Below are positions 1 to 9,795 of a stretch of DNA of 33,674 nt, piece after piece. Source of the DNA: Massilia alkalitolerans DSM 17462 (GTDB taxonomy: Bacteria > Pseudomonadota > Gammaproteobacteria > Burkholderiales > Burkholderiaceae_D); contig NZ_ATYR01000043.1 of the NCBI RefSeq assembly GCF_000427785.1, forward strand, positions 1 to 33,674, given 5' to 3'. Each line of letters opens with the position of its first letter. Position 1 is the stretch's first letter. The position numbers and the translations under genes are program-made. The notes beneath the pieces were generated by a model, which saw only the letters and a list, made by a program, of their open reading frames with translations, was not told where the DNA came from and searched no databases.

Positions 1-142
1 ACGGCTGGAAGTTAGCGAGAAACGTGATCAGGTGCTTACGGTCGAACTTCCTGCGCAGCAGCGCCTTGCCGTGCCGATCCTGTCCGTGCACGTGAAAGCT
101 GTGCTTGCCGAGGTCGATACCGATGAGAGTGACGTCTTGCAT
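1..142 (-). CDS. IS110-family transposase, N-terminal fragment (cut by window edge)
   Basis: The minus strand from an ATG at 142 reads MQDVTLIGIDLGKHSFHVHG, continuing for 47 codons to the window edge. GIDLGKHSFH is the start of the RuvC-like DEDD domain of IS110-family transposases, and Asp10 is the first acidic catalytic residue. A good Shine-Dalgarno sequence (GGAGG, 5 nt before the ATG) supports the start. Transcription runs out of the window. The rest of the protein, including the C-terminal serine domain, is not visible, so whether the element is intact cannot be judged. The style of the N-terminus suggests the IS1111-like branch, but that is an impression. Confidence 0.8.
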   Translation of the reverse strand, partial: MQDVTLIGIDLGKHSFHVHGQDRHGKALLRRKFDRKHLITFLANFQP

Positions 143-212
143 GATGGCCTCCGTCCAGAAAGAACACACCCCACAAGATTAGTACCTTGCAGGGTGGAGG
201 GGGACCATCTCA

Positions 213-239
213 TTAAGCCGGGTCATCGACCCGGCCTCT
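213..239 (-). terminator. Hairpin downstream of secA, possible terminator
   Basis: A perfect 8-bp stem (GCCGGGTC at 217-224, GACCCGGC at 228-235) with a 3-nt loop lies about 29 nt beyond the secA stop. On the minus strand it is followed by TTAAT, a poor U tract. It could terminate secA or belong to the end of the neighbouring IS110 element. The 121 bases between the secA stop and the transposase start hold no gene. Confidence 0.4.
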
Positions 240-263
240 TCTACTACAATGCTACCCGGCAGT

Positions 264-3047
<2,784 letters not shown>

Positions 3048-3342
3048 TGCTGTGTTCTAGAAAATTACGCCGCAAAAAGAGCCAGGGGCACCTGTGAATA
3101 CAAGGCGCCGAAGACCGCCTATGGCAAAAAGCTACTGATTTTATCATGCGATCCGGCCACACTTGGGGTCATTGGGCAGGATAACAAGGCTGCTGAACAG
3201 CAGAATGTTATCAAATTGCACTGCGCGTGCACCACGCGCCACGTTCCCAGGACCCTTCGCCCGCGCACGGGCGGCGAATATGGTATGTTGCGGGCATAGC
3301 GAACCCGCTCTTTTGCTCCCTTTTTCCTGTCCCTGTTTACCA
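3048..3342. other. secA-dciA divergent intergenic region
   Basis: These 295 bases hold no gene but must contain promoters for both divergent genes. I see no convincing -35/-10 pair. A 33-base imperfect palindrome lies at 3180-3212: GATAACA/TGTTATC outer arms and CTGCTG/CAGCAG inner arms, with a small internal loop. A second, GC-rich hairpin (CGCCCG/CGGGCG) lies near 3258-3274. Either could be an operator or leader structure; this is inference. Confidence 0.4.
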
Positions 3343-3810
3343 GTGCATATCTACGGTACCAAGAACCGGCAGACCTCGATCGTCGCGACGGATTTCCTGC
3401 GCAAGAACGACCGCATGGCCAGCCTCCTGCCCGCCGCGATGCGGATGGCGCGCCTGCAGTCCGACTGCGCCGCCATCCTGCCCGTCATGGCCGGCAATAC
3501 CGACGTGATCTCGTTCCAGGACGGGGTGCTGGTGCTGGCCGTGCCGAGCTCGGCCGTCGCGGCAAGGATGAAGCAGATGCTGCCCAAGCTGCAGTCGGCG
3601 CTGGCGCAGCGCGGCTGGGCGGTGGAATCGGTCAAGCTGAAGGTGCAGGTGGCACGCGCCATGCCGGACGACAAGCCGCAGATGCGCACCCTGGAGCTGC
3701 CGAAGACCGCGGTGCAGGCCTTCGAGGAACTGGCCGAATCGCTGGAGGACACCAGCCAGAACAAGGATCTGGTGGCGGCCTTGCGCAGGCTGGCCGAGAA
3801 GCGGAAGTAG
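3343..3810 (+). CDS. dciA: DUF721 protein, DciA-type replicative helicase operator
   Basis: DUF721/DciA proteins load or activate DnaB helicase in bacteria that lack DnaC/DnaI. The product has about 155 residues. The typical betaproteobacterial features are visible: TDFLRKNDRMASLLPAA near the N-terminus, then the KH-like DUF721 fold with ARMKQMLPKLQSALAQRGW and VKLKVQVA. A GTG at 3343 is chosen because the conserved TDFLRKNDR segment lies upstream of the first ATG (3415); no clear Shine-Dalgarno sequence precedes it. The frame stays open back to 3163, so a longer start cannot be excluded. The position between lpxC and secA matches the dciA locus known in Pseudomonas, which supports the name. 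Confidence 0.75.
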   Translation: MHIYGTKNRQTSIVATDFLRKNDRMASLLPAAMRMARLQSDCAAILPVMAGNTDVISFQDGVLVLAVPSSAVAARMKQMLPKLQSALAQRGWAVESVKLKVQVARAMPDDKPQMRTLELPKTAVQAFEELAESLEDTSQNKDLVAALRRLAEKRK

Positions 3811-3862
3811 TTCTTTGCTTCTTTGGCTAAACGACACGCTAGCGGTTTGCCGCTAACTTGGG

Positions 3863-3969
3863 TACCGGCCTTCGCCGGTACGACGTACTACTGCTAGTGG
3901 CAACAAGTAACTATCGTTTACTCCACCGCCCTAAAAACCGTCGTTCCGGCGAAGGCCGGAACCCAATTT
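3863..3969. repeat. REP/BIME-like repeat pair (copy 1)
   Basis: Two palindromic units lie in inverted orientation between the convergent dciA and lpxC genes. The first is around TACCGGCCTTCGCCGGTA (3863-3880). The second runs from CGTCGTTCCGGC to the AACCCAATTT tail (3939-3969). Each unit is itself a hairpin with a CCGGC/GCCGG stem. The CGTC ends face inward. The units are related to those at 6979, 18565 and 31447. Just upstream, TAGCGG-TTTG-CCGCTA (3840-3855) forms a short hairpin after dciA. Confidence 0.75.
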
Positions 3970-3974
3970 CTGCA

Positions 3975-3999
3975 TGCACGCCATAAGACTGGGCGTGCA
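3975..3999 (-). terminator. Hairpin 9 nt downstream of lpxC
   Basis: TGCACGCC (3975-3982) pairs with GGCGTGCA (3992-3999) around a 9-nt loop, directly after the lpxC stop. There is no U tract, so it may be a processing or stabilising hairpin, or an extension of the adjacent repeat, rather than an intrinsic terminator. Confidence 0.3.
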
Positions 4000-4007
4000 C
4001 CACAGAA

Positions 4008-4943
4008 TCACATCTGCGCCCACTCCCGCGTCATTTGCCGCAGGTAGGACGGCGGCGCCTCGCTCAGCGAATCGAACTCCACCCACTCGTAAGCATCCGG
4101 CGTTGCCAACAGCTTGCGCAGCAGTTCGTTGTTGAGCGCATGGCCCGACTTGTGGGCCGTGTAGCTGGCCAGCAGCGGGTGGCCGACGATATACAGGTCG
4201 CCGATCGCGTCGAGGATCTTGTGGCGCACGAACTCGTCCTCGTAGCGCAGCCCGTCCGCATTCAGGATGCGGTACTCGTCCATCACGATCGCGTTCTCCA
4301 GAGAGCCGCCACGCGCCAGGCCCATGCCGCGCAGGGTTTCCACGTCCTGCATGAAGCCGAAGGTGCGCGCCCGCGCCACGTCGTGCACGTAGGAGACGTC
4401 GCCGAAATCCACCGAGGCGCGCTGCATGGTGCCGTCCACGGCCGGGTGGTTGAATTCGATGAAGAAGTCGAGCTTGAAGCCGTCGTAGGGCGACAGGCGC
4501 GCCCACTTCTCGTTCTTGCCCTCGCCCTGGCGGATCTCGACGTCCTTCAGCACGCGGATGAACCGCTTCGGCGCATCCTGCTCTTCCAGCCCGGCCTGCT
4601 GCAGCAGGAACACGAAGGAAGCCGCCGAGCCGTCCATGATCGGGATTTCTTCGGCCGTCACGTCCACGGTCAGGTTGTCGATGCCGAGGCCGGCGCAGGC
4701 CGACATCAGATGCTCGACGGTGGAGACGCGCGCGTTGTCCTTGATCAGGACCGTGGCCATGCGGGTCTCGCCGACCACATCGGCCGCGCTCGGGATGGCG
4801 ACGATGGGATCGTAATCGACGCGGCGGAAGGTGATGCCGGCGCCCGGCGGCGCCGGACGCAGGGTCAGTTCGACCTTGGTGCCCGAATGGACGCCGACAC
4901 CGGTGGTGCGGACGACCTGTTTGATGGTTCGTTGTTTCAGCAT
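4008..4943 (-). CDS. lpxC: LpxC, UDP-3-O-acyl-N-acetylglucosamine deacetylase
   Basis: LpxC performs the committed zinc-dependent deacetylation of lipid A synthesis in the cytoplasm. The 311-residue length fits. The zinc ligands are visible: His78 in VEHLMSA, and His241 and Asp245 in HKILDAIGD. His268 in HKSGHALNN is the catalytic general acid position. The N-terminus MLKQRTIKQVV is standard, so the start at 4943 is secure. There is no Shine-Dalgarno sequence; a TATAAT lies six bases before the ATG (see the promoter entry). The gene follows a DMT exporter rather than ftsZ directly. It is the sign of a Gram-negative outer membrane. Confidence 0.97.
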   Translation of the reverse strand: MLKQRTIKQVVRTTGVGVHSGTKVELTLRPAPPGAGITFRRVDYDPIVAIPSAADVVGETRMATVLIKDNARVSTVEHLMSACAGLGIDNLTVDVTAEEIPIMDGSAASFVFLLQQAGLEEQDAPKRFIRVLKDVEIRQGEGKNEKWARLSPYDGFKLDFFIEFNHPAVDGTMQRASVDFGDVSYVHDVARARTFGFMQDVETLRGMGLARGGSLENAIVMDEYRILNADGLRYEDEFVRHKILDAIGDLYIVGHPLLASYTAHKSGHALNNELLRKLLATPDAYEWVEFDSLSEAPPSYLRQMTREWAQM

Positions 4944-4949
4944 CCGGCG

Positions 4950-4955
4950 ATTATA
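4950..4955 (-). promoter_or_regulatory. Consensus -10 for lpxC, possibly leaderless
   Basis: The minus strand has a perfect TATAAT with only six bases (CGCCGG) before the lpxC ATG. A transcript starting 6-7 nt downstream of this -10 would begin at or next to the start codon. No AGG-type ribosome binding site is present. The -35 region (around 4973-4978) is poor. Confidence 0.45.
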
Positions 4956-4992
4956 GCCCAGCGCTTATTGGCCCGCTGAGGCCACGCCGTCC

Positions 4993-5874
4993 TTACGGAT
5001 GATCCGACTCCACGTGCACTTTTTCGTGGCGAATCAGATACATACCACTGCCAATGATGATCGCCGCGCCCACCACCGTCCAGCCGTCCGGCAAGGTTTG
5101 CCACAGCATCCAGTCGAGGCCGACCGCCCAGGCCAGGGCCGTGTACTCGAACGGAGCCACGCTCGAGGCGTCCCCCTTGGCGAAGGCTTCGGTGATGGCC
5201 AGCTGGCCGATGAAACCGCTCAAGGCCAGGCCCAGCAACAGCGGGATATCGCCCGTCCGCATCCCGACCCAGCCCGGCGCCGCCAGCAAGCCGGCGCCGA
5301 TCGACATCATGACCATCAGCCAGAACACCATGTGCTCGCTGCGGTCGGTCCTGGCCAGGATGCCGACCGTGATCGCCGAGACCGCGTACATCGCGGCCGC
5401 CCCCAGCACGGCCAGGCCGCCGATGGTGAGGAAGCCGGCGCCGCTCGGGCGCAGCACCACCAGCACGCCGCACAGTCCAACGGAGATGGCAATCCAGCGG
5501 GGTACGTCGACACGCTCCTTCAGGAACCATACGGAGAGCGCAGTGATGATCGCCGGCGCGATGAAGAAGATCGTATAGGCCTCGGCCAGCGACAGCTTGC
5601 GGATGCCGAATGCGAAGAAGCTGAGCATGGCGATGCCGAGCACCGCGCGCAGGATATGCAGGGGCCAGCGGATGCGGAAGATGTCGCCGTAGCCGACCTT
5701 GATGCCGACGTAGACGGCGATCAGCGGCAGCGAGGTGAGCGAGCGCAGCGCGGCCACCTGGACCGCCGGGTAACTTTGCGACAGTAGCTTCATCACCGTG
5801 TCCATCAGCGCGAACATGAACACGGCCAGCACCATCGCGTAGATGCTGTACAGGTTTCCGGTGGGCCGCTTCAC
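4993..5874 (-). CDS. DMT-superfamily (EamA) transporter
   Basis: This 293-residue inner-membrane protein has about ten hydrophobic segments in two EamA repeats of roughly five each, the layout of drug/metabolite exporters. The first repeat starts near YSIYAMVLAVFMFALMD and the second near GFLTIGGLAVLGAAAMYAVS. The substrate cannot be predicted. It starts with GTG at 5874 and overlaps the end of the acetyltransferase gene by 4 bases (GTGA), so the two are probably translationally coupled. Its location between the acetyltransferase and lpxC suggests co-transcription but no shared function with cell-envelope synthesis is evident. Confidence 0.88.
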   Translation of the reverse strand: MKRPTGNLYSIYAMVLAVFMFALMDTVMKLLSQSYPAVQVAALRSLTSLPLIAVYVGIKVGYGDIFRIRWPLHILRAVLGIAMLSFFAFGIRKLSLAEAYTIFFIAPAIITALSVWFLKERVDVPRWIAISVGLCGVLVVLRPSGAGFLTIGGLAVLGAAAMYAVSAITVGILARTDRSEHMVFWLMVMMSIGAGLLAAPGWVGMRTGDIPLLLGLALSGFIGQLAITEAFAKGDASSVAPFEYTALAWAVGLDWMLWQTLPDGWTVVGAAIIIGSGMYLIRHEKVHVESDHP

Positions 5875-6320
5875 AAGTGCTTTTCCATGAACAGGCTCAA
5901 GGGGTCGGGGCGGTAGTCGCCGAAGGCGTCGCGGCGCACGAAGCCCATCCGCTCGTACAGGGCGATCGCTTGCGGCTGGTGGATGCCGGTTTCCAGCCTC
6001 AGGACCTGCAGTCCCGACATGCGCGCGAACATCACCAATTGCTCCAGCAGCTTGCTGCCGATGCCGCGGCCGCGGCCTGCTTCCTCGACATACATGCGCT
6101 TGACTTCGCCATAGCCGCCACGATTGGCCAGCGCCGCGCAGCCGACCGCCCTGCCTTCCACGTCACGCGCGACCAGGAACAGCACGTCGCCGGCCAGCAG
6201 CGAAGCGATGTCCATCAGGTGATTGGATTCGGCCGGGTACAGCGCCGCGCAGTAGGCGTCGAGCTGGTCCAGCATGGCCCGCACTTCGGGCTGGTCAGGA
6301 GATTCGGCGTTGATGATCAT
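5871..6320 (-). CDS. GNAT-family N-acetyltransferase
   Basis: The product is about 149 residues and has the GNAT acetyl-CoA motif A, here GRGRGIGSKLLEQLV, followed by the C-terminal ALYERMGFVRRDAFGDY segment typical of motif B. The acceptor substrate is unknown. I place the start at 6320 (MIINAESPD) because the upstream in-frame ATG at 6353 lies within the peroxiredoxin terminator hairpin. No strong Shine-Dalgarno sequence precedes 6320, so the exact start is uncertain. The end overlaps the DMT exporter start by four bases, which implies coupling. Confidence 0.85.
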   Translation of the reverse strand: MIINAESPDQPEVRAMLDQLDAYCAALYPAESNHLMDIASLLAGDVLFLVARDVEGRAVGCAALANRGGYGEVKRMYVEEAGRGRGIGSKLLEQLVMFARMSGLQVLRLETGIHQPQAIALYERMGFVRRDAFGDYRPDPLSLFMEKHL

Positions 6321-6324
6321 GATT

Positions 6325-6354
6325 GAAAAACGGCGCCGCAGCGCCGTTTGCACG
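6325..6354 (-). terminator. Intrinsic terminator after the peroxiredoxin gene
   Basis: On the minus strand AAACGGCGC-TGCG-GCGCCGTTT forms a 9-bp stem followed by a short run of T, about 15 nt past the peroxiredoxin stop. It lies in the short gap before the acetyltransferase, so transcription of the acetyltransferase, exporter and lpxC segment would need readthrough or its own promoters. Confidence 0.75.
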
Positions 6355-6368
6355 GAGTAGCGGGCAGT

Positions 6369-6872
6369 TTAGCCCAGTTGTTCCAGCATCTTTTCGGCGC
6401 TCGAGACTTCGAAGCCAGCGGTTTCCACGTTCAGCTGCTTGACGACGCCGTCTTCGACCAGCATCGAGTAGCGCTTGCAGCGGGTGCCCATGCCGTGCTT
6501 CGAGAAGTCGGCGTCCAGGCCCAGGGCCTTGGAGTAGTCGGCGTTACCGTCGGCCATCATGCGCACGATGCCGGTGGCCTTCTGGTCGCGGCCCCAGGCG
6601 CCCATCACGAAGGCGTCGTTCACCGAGATGCACCAGATCTCGTCCACGCCCTTGGCCTTCAGTGCCTCGGCATTCTTCACGAAACCCGGCACGTGCTGAG
6701 CCGAGCAGGTCGGGGTGTAGGCGCCCGGCAGGCCGAAGATGACGATCTTCTTGCCCTTCGCCAGTTCGCTCACGTTGAAGGTGTTCGGGCCCAGCGAGCA
6801 GCCTGCGGTTTCGGTTTCGATGAATTCCGGCAGGGAGCCTTCCGGCAGGCGGTCGCCGATCTGGATGGTCAT
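6369..6872 (-). CDS. Peroxiredoxin, Prx5 type
   Basis: A 167-residue thiol peroxidase that reduces hydrogen peroxide and organic hydroperoxides. The peroxidatic cysteine is Cys56 in PGAYTPTCS, the Prx5-subfamily signature, with the conserved Thr and Pro around it. Cys81 (EIWCISVND) is a further family-typical cysteine. There is no fused glutaredoxin domain. The start at 6872 has a good ribosome binding site (AAGGAG, 9 nt upstream). A terminator follows, so the gene probably forms its own unit. A peroxiredoxin next to ftsZ is a familiar arrangement in Burkholderiales, as far as I recall. Confidence 0.93.
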   Translation of the reverse strand: MTIQIGDRLPEGSLPEFIETETAGCSLGPNTFNVSELAKGKKIVIFGLPGAYTPTCSAQHVPGFVKNAEALKAKGVDEIWCISVNDAFVMGAWGRDQKATGIVRMMADGNADYSKALGLDADFSKHGMGTRCKRYSMLVEDGVVKQLNVETAGFEVSSAEKMLEQLG

Positions 6873-6905
6873 GGGGTGTGCTCCTTCAGTTTTGAGAATC
6901 TGGCA

Positions 6906-6911
6906 ATTATC
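6906..6911 (-). promoter_or_regulatory. Candidate -10 for the peroxiredoxin gene
   Basis: The minus strand shows GATAAT 33 bases before the start codon, with only a weak -35 (CTGCAA-like) about 17 bases further up. It is the best match in the short leader and is offered tentatively. Confidence 0.35.
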
Positions 6912-6978
6912 GCCGATGTGGCGGGAGCTTGCAGCGAAGGAGCAGAGTTAGCGTAAATTTCGGCCCGCATCTTTAGCC

Positions 6979-7082
6979 CGTCATTCCGGCGAAAGCCGGA
7001 ATCCAATTTTGTTTGCGTACCACTACGGCGTGCGCTTGGTGCGGCGGCACGGAATTGGATCCCGGCCTTCGCCGGGATGACG
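6979..7082. repeat. REP/MITE-like element with inverted arms (copy 2)
   Basis: This 104-bp element is the most complete copy in the window. The left arm (6979-7011) starts CGTCATTCCGGCGAAAGCCG and continues into ATCCAATTTTG. The right arm (7051-7082) is its near-perfect inverse. Each arm folds alone (TTCCGGC/GCCGGAA) and the two arms can pair with each other, giving cruciform potential. Here the CGTC ends face outward. It lies between ftsZ and the peroxiredoxin gene and codes for nothing. Confidence 0.8.
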
Positions 7083-7124
7083 ACTCATAGGCTGGTGGTC
7101 GAGGGAACCGAACCAGTACGCACC

Positions 7125-7151
7125 AAAGAAAAAGGCCAGCTTGCGCTGGCC
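7125..7151 (-). terminator. Intrinsic terminator of the dcw cluster after ftsZ
   Basis: GGCCAGC-GCAA-GCTGGCC (minus strand) makes a 7-bp GC-rich stem followed by TTTTTCTTT, about 24 nt beyond the ftsZ stop. It is the clearest intrinsic terminator in the window and marks the end of the dcw transcript. Confidence 0.88.
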
Positions 7152-7174
7152 TCTGGAGTCCGACTCAGACTGAT

Positions 7175-8371
7175 TTAGTCAGCCTGCTTGCGCAGGAAGG
7201 CCGGGATGTCGTAGGTTTCGACGCCGTTGCGCTGCATCGCCTGCACCTGCTCGGATGCCTGCTCGCGGCGCCACACGGCCGGCTGCTTCATGCCGCCCAT
7301 GGCGTCGCCGCCTGCGTGGCCCATGGTCAGGCCGCCGGCCACGGTCGAGGCGCCAGCCATCACCGGGGCGTTGTAGGTGCCGGTCTTGAGCATCTGCTGC
7401 GGCTGCACCAGCTGCATCTTCTTGTTCTTGCCCAGGCCGGTCGCGACCACGGTCACGCGCAGCTCGTCGCCCATCGCGTCGTCGTAGGCGATGCCCTGTG
7501 CGATCGAGGCGTCCGGCGCCGCGAAGGCGCGCACGGCGGCCATGACTTCCTTGATCTCCTTGCCTTTCAGGCCACGGCTAGCGGTCACGTTGACCAGCAC
7601 GCCCTTGGCGCCCGACAGGTCGATGCCGTCCAGCAGCGGCGATGCCACAGCCTGCTCGGCGGCGATGCGCGCACGGTCCACGCCCGACGCGGTCGCGGTG
7701 CCCATCATGGCCTTGCCCTGCTCGCTCATGATGGTCTTCACGTCGTTGAAGTCGACGTTGATGTGGCCCGGCACGTTGATGATCTCGGCGATACCGGCGA
7801 CGGCGTTGTTCAGGACGTCGTCGGCGTGCTTCATCCAGTCGAGCATCGATTCGTCTTCGTAGATGTCTTCCAGCTTTTCATTGAGGATGACGATCAGGGA
7901 GTCGACGTGCTTGGTCAGTTCTTCCAGGCCCGCTTCGGCGACCTGCATGCACTTGTCGCCTTCGTAGGAGAACGGCTTGGAGACCACGGCAACGGTCAGT
8001 GCGCCCATGGTCTTGGCCACTTCGGCGACGATCGGCGCGGCGCCGGTGCCGGTGCCGCCGCCCATGCCGGCGGCGATGAAGACCATGTGCGCGCCGCGCA
8101 GCGCATCTTCGATGCGCGAACGCGACTGCTCGGCGAGCTGGCGGCCCACTTCCGGACGCATGCCCGCGCCCAGGCCGGACTCGCCGATCTGGATGATGTT
8201 GTTTGCGCTCGAAACGGCAAGCGCCTGCGCATCCGTGTTTGCGGCGATGAACTCGACACCGGACACACCCTTGTTGATCATGTGCTGAACCGCGTTGCCG
8301 CCGGCGCCGCCGACGCCGACAACTTTGATAACGGTTCCCAGTGCTGCGTTATCGACCATATCGAACTCCAT
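7175..8371 (-). CDS. ftsZ: FtsZ, tubulin-like division GTPase
   Basis: FtsZ polymerises with GTP into the Z ring. The tubulin signature GGGTGTG is at residues 104-110 and the catalytic T7 loop NVDFNDV at 205-211. The conserved C-terminal tail YDIPAFLRKQAD, which binds FtsA and ZipA, is intact. I take the start at 8371 (MEFDMVDNAALG; 398 residues). GGGAG lies six bases before it, and an in-frame ATG 13 codons upstream (8410) has no such site. A second ATG at 8359 lies in a 12-base tandem duplication that also copies the Shine-Dalgarno sequence. The gene is separated from ftsA by 178 bases with its own promoter candidate. Confidence 0.97.
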   Translation of the reverse strand: MEFDMVDNAALGTVIKVVGVGGAGGNAVQHMINKGVSGVEFIAANTDAQALAVSSANNIIQIGESGLGAGMRPEVGRQLAEQSRSRIEDALRGAHMVFIAAGMGGGTGTGAAPIVAEVAKTMGALTVAVVSKPFSYEGDKCMQVAEAGLEELTKHVDSLIVILNEKLEDIYEDESMLDWMKHADDVLNNAVAGIAEIINVPGHINVDFNDVKTIMSEQGKAMMGTATASGVDRARIAAEQAVASPLLDGIDLSGAKGVLVNVTASRGLKGKEIKEVMAAVRAFAAPDASIAQGIAYDDAMGDELRVTVVATGLGKNKKMQLVQPQQMLKTGTYNAPVMAGASTVAGGLTMGHAGGDAMGGMKQPAVWRREQASEQVQAMQRNGVETYDIPAFLRKQAD

Positions 8372-8455
8372 ATCGAACTCCCAATTTTCAAGTTGCCGCT
8401 TCCGTTTCAAGACTGGTGCCAGGCCCCTGGCAGAGCCCTGAAACCGGAAGTAGCG

Positions 8456-8484
8456 ATTGTATTTAAAAAATCTTTACCCGTGAA
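8456..8484 (-). promoter_or_regulatory. Candidate ftsZ promoter in the ftsA-ftsZ gap
   Basis: On the minus strand TTCACG (8479-8484), a 17-base spacer and TACAAT (8456-8461) form a good sigma-70-like promoter in an AT-rich patch. Transcription would start near 8449, giving a leader of about 78 nt. That leader contains a hairpin, TGCCAG-GGGC-CTGGCA (8417-8432). This would let ftsZ be expressed beyond the level of the upstream operon. Confidence 0.55.
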
Positions 8485-8549
8485 CGCTTTGTTGCTGACG
8501 TACTGAAAAAATTCACGCCTTGCCCGACTGTTAATCCCTGCTCTCGCTT

Positions 8550-9782
8550 TTAGAAGTTACCCGCTATCCATTCCTTCATGCGCTGCCACACTGCTTTCAC
8601 CGAACCATCCTGACGCGTGACGATGTGTCCGCGCAGGTACTGCTTCTTCGCTTCCAGCAGCAGGCCGAGCACCGTGGCGTAGCGTGGGCTGCGCACGACG
8701 TCGGCCAGCTGGCCGCGGTACTCCGGCGTGCCGAGGCGCGCCGGTTTGAGGAAGATGTCTTCGGCCATCTCGATCATGCCCGGCATGATCGAGCTGCCGC
8801 CGGTGAGCACGATGCCCGACGAGAGCACGCCCTCGTAGCCCGACTCGCGCACCACCGTGTGCACCATCGCGAACAGTTCTTCGACGCGCGGCTCGATCAC
8901 GGCCGCCAAGGCCTGGCGCGACAGGGCGCGCGGTCCGCGGTCGCCCAGCCCCGGCACCTCGAGCGTCTCGCCCGGGTCGGCCAGCACCTGCTTGGCCACG
9001 CCGTAGCGGATCTTGATGTCCTCGGCTTCGCCGGTCGGCGTGCGCAGCGCCATCGCGATGTCGCTGGTGATCTGGTCGCCTGCGATCGGCAGCACGGCGG
9101 TGTGGCGGATCGCGCCATCCGAGTACACGGCGATGTCGGTGGTGCCGCCGCCGATGTCGATCAGGACCACGCCCAGTTCCTTTTCGTCGACCGTCAGCAC
9201 GGAGTCGGCCGAAGCAATCGGCTGCAGGATCAGGTCCGAGACCTCGAGCCCGCAACGGCGCACGCACTTTACAATATTCTGGACCGCGGATACCGCACCG
9301 GTGACGATGTGCACGCGCACTTCCAGGCGGATGCCGCTCATGCCGATCGGCTCGCGCACGTCTTCCTGGTTGTCGACGATGAATTCCTGCGGCACCGTGT
9401 GCAGCAATTGCTGGTCGGTCGGGATGTTGACCGCCTTGGCGGTCTCGATCACGCGCGCCACGTCGGTGGCGGTGACTTCCTTGTCCTTGATCGCAACCAT
9501 GCCGCTCGAGTTGAACGAACGGATATGGCTGCCGGCGATGCCAGCATAGACGTTGCGGATCTTGCAGTCGGCCATCAGCTCCGCTTCCTCGAGCGCGCGC
9601 TGGATCGACTCGACGGTGGCCTCGATGTTCACGACCACGCCCTTCTTCAATCCTTTCGACTCGTGCTGACCGAGGCCGATCACCTCGTGGCGTCCGTCGG
9701 ACATCACTTCGGCCACGACCGCCACCACCTTCGAGGTGCCGATGTCGAGGCCGACGATCAGGTTCTTCGCGTCTTTAGTCAT
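8550..9782 (-). CDS. ftsA: FtsA, actin-like Z-ring membrane anchor
   Basis: FtsA tethers FtsZ to the membrane and recruits late division proteins. The 410-residue length is normal. The actin-fold phosphate-1 loop is visible as GLDIGTSKVVAVVAE near the N-terminus, and VLIDIGGGTTDIAVY is the phosphate-2 motif. The C-terminal amphipathic helix VWQRMKEWIAGNF, which inserts in the membrane, is present. It lies 13 bases downstream of ftsQ. Confidence 0.97.
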   Translation of the reverse strand: MTKDAKNLIVGLDIGTSKVVAVVAEVMSDGRHEVIGLGQHESKGLKKGVVVNIEATVESIQRALEEAELMADCKIRNVYAGIAGSHIRSFNSSGMVAIKDKEVTATDVARVIETAKAVNIPTDQQLLHTVPQEFIVDNQEDVREPIGMSGIRLEVRVHIVTGAVSAVQNIVKCVRRCGLEVSDLILQPIASADSVLTVDEKELGVVLIDIGGGTTDIAVYSDGAIRHTAVLPIAGDQITSDIAMALRTPTGEAEDIKIRYGVAKQVLADPGETLEVPGLGDRGPRALSRQALAAVIEPRVEELFAMVHTVVRESGYEGVLSSGIVLTGGSSIMPGMIEMAEDIFLKPARLGTPEYRGQLADVVRSPRYATVLGLLLEAKKQYLRGHIVTRQDGSVKAVWQRMKEWIAGNF

Positions 9783-9795
9783 TGCTGTTGCCTGC

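Noticed and set aside
3931..4506. A 191-codon minus-strand frame ending in LGSGLRRNDGF
   Set aside because: It is lpxC in a wrong frame running into the repeat at 3939-3969; the repeat alone explains the peptide ending.
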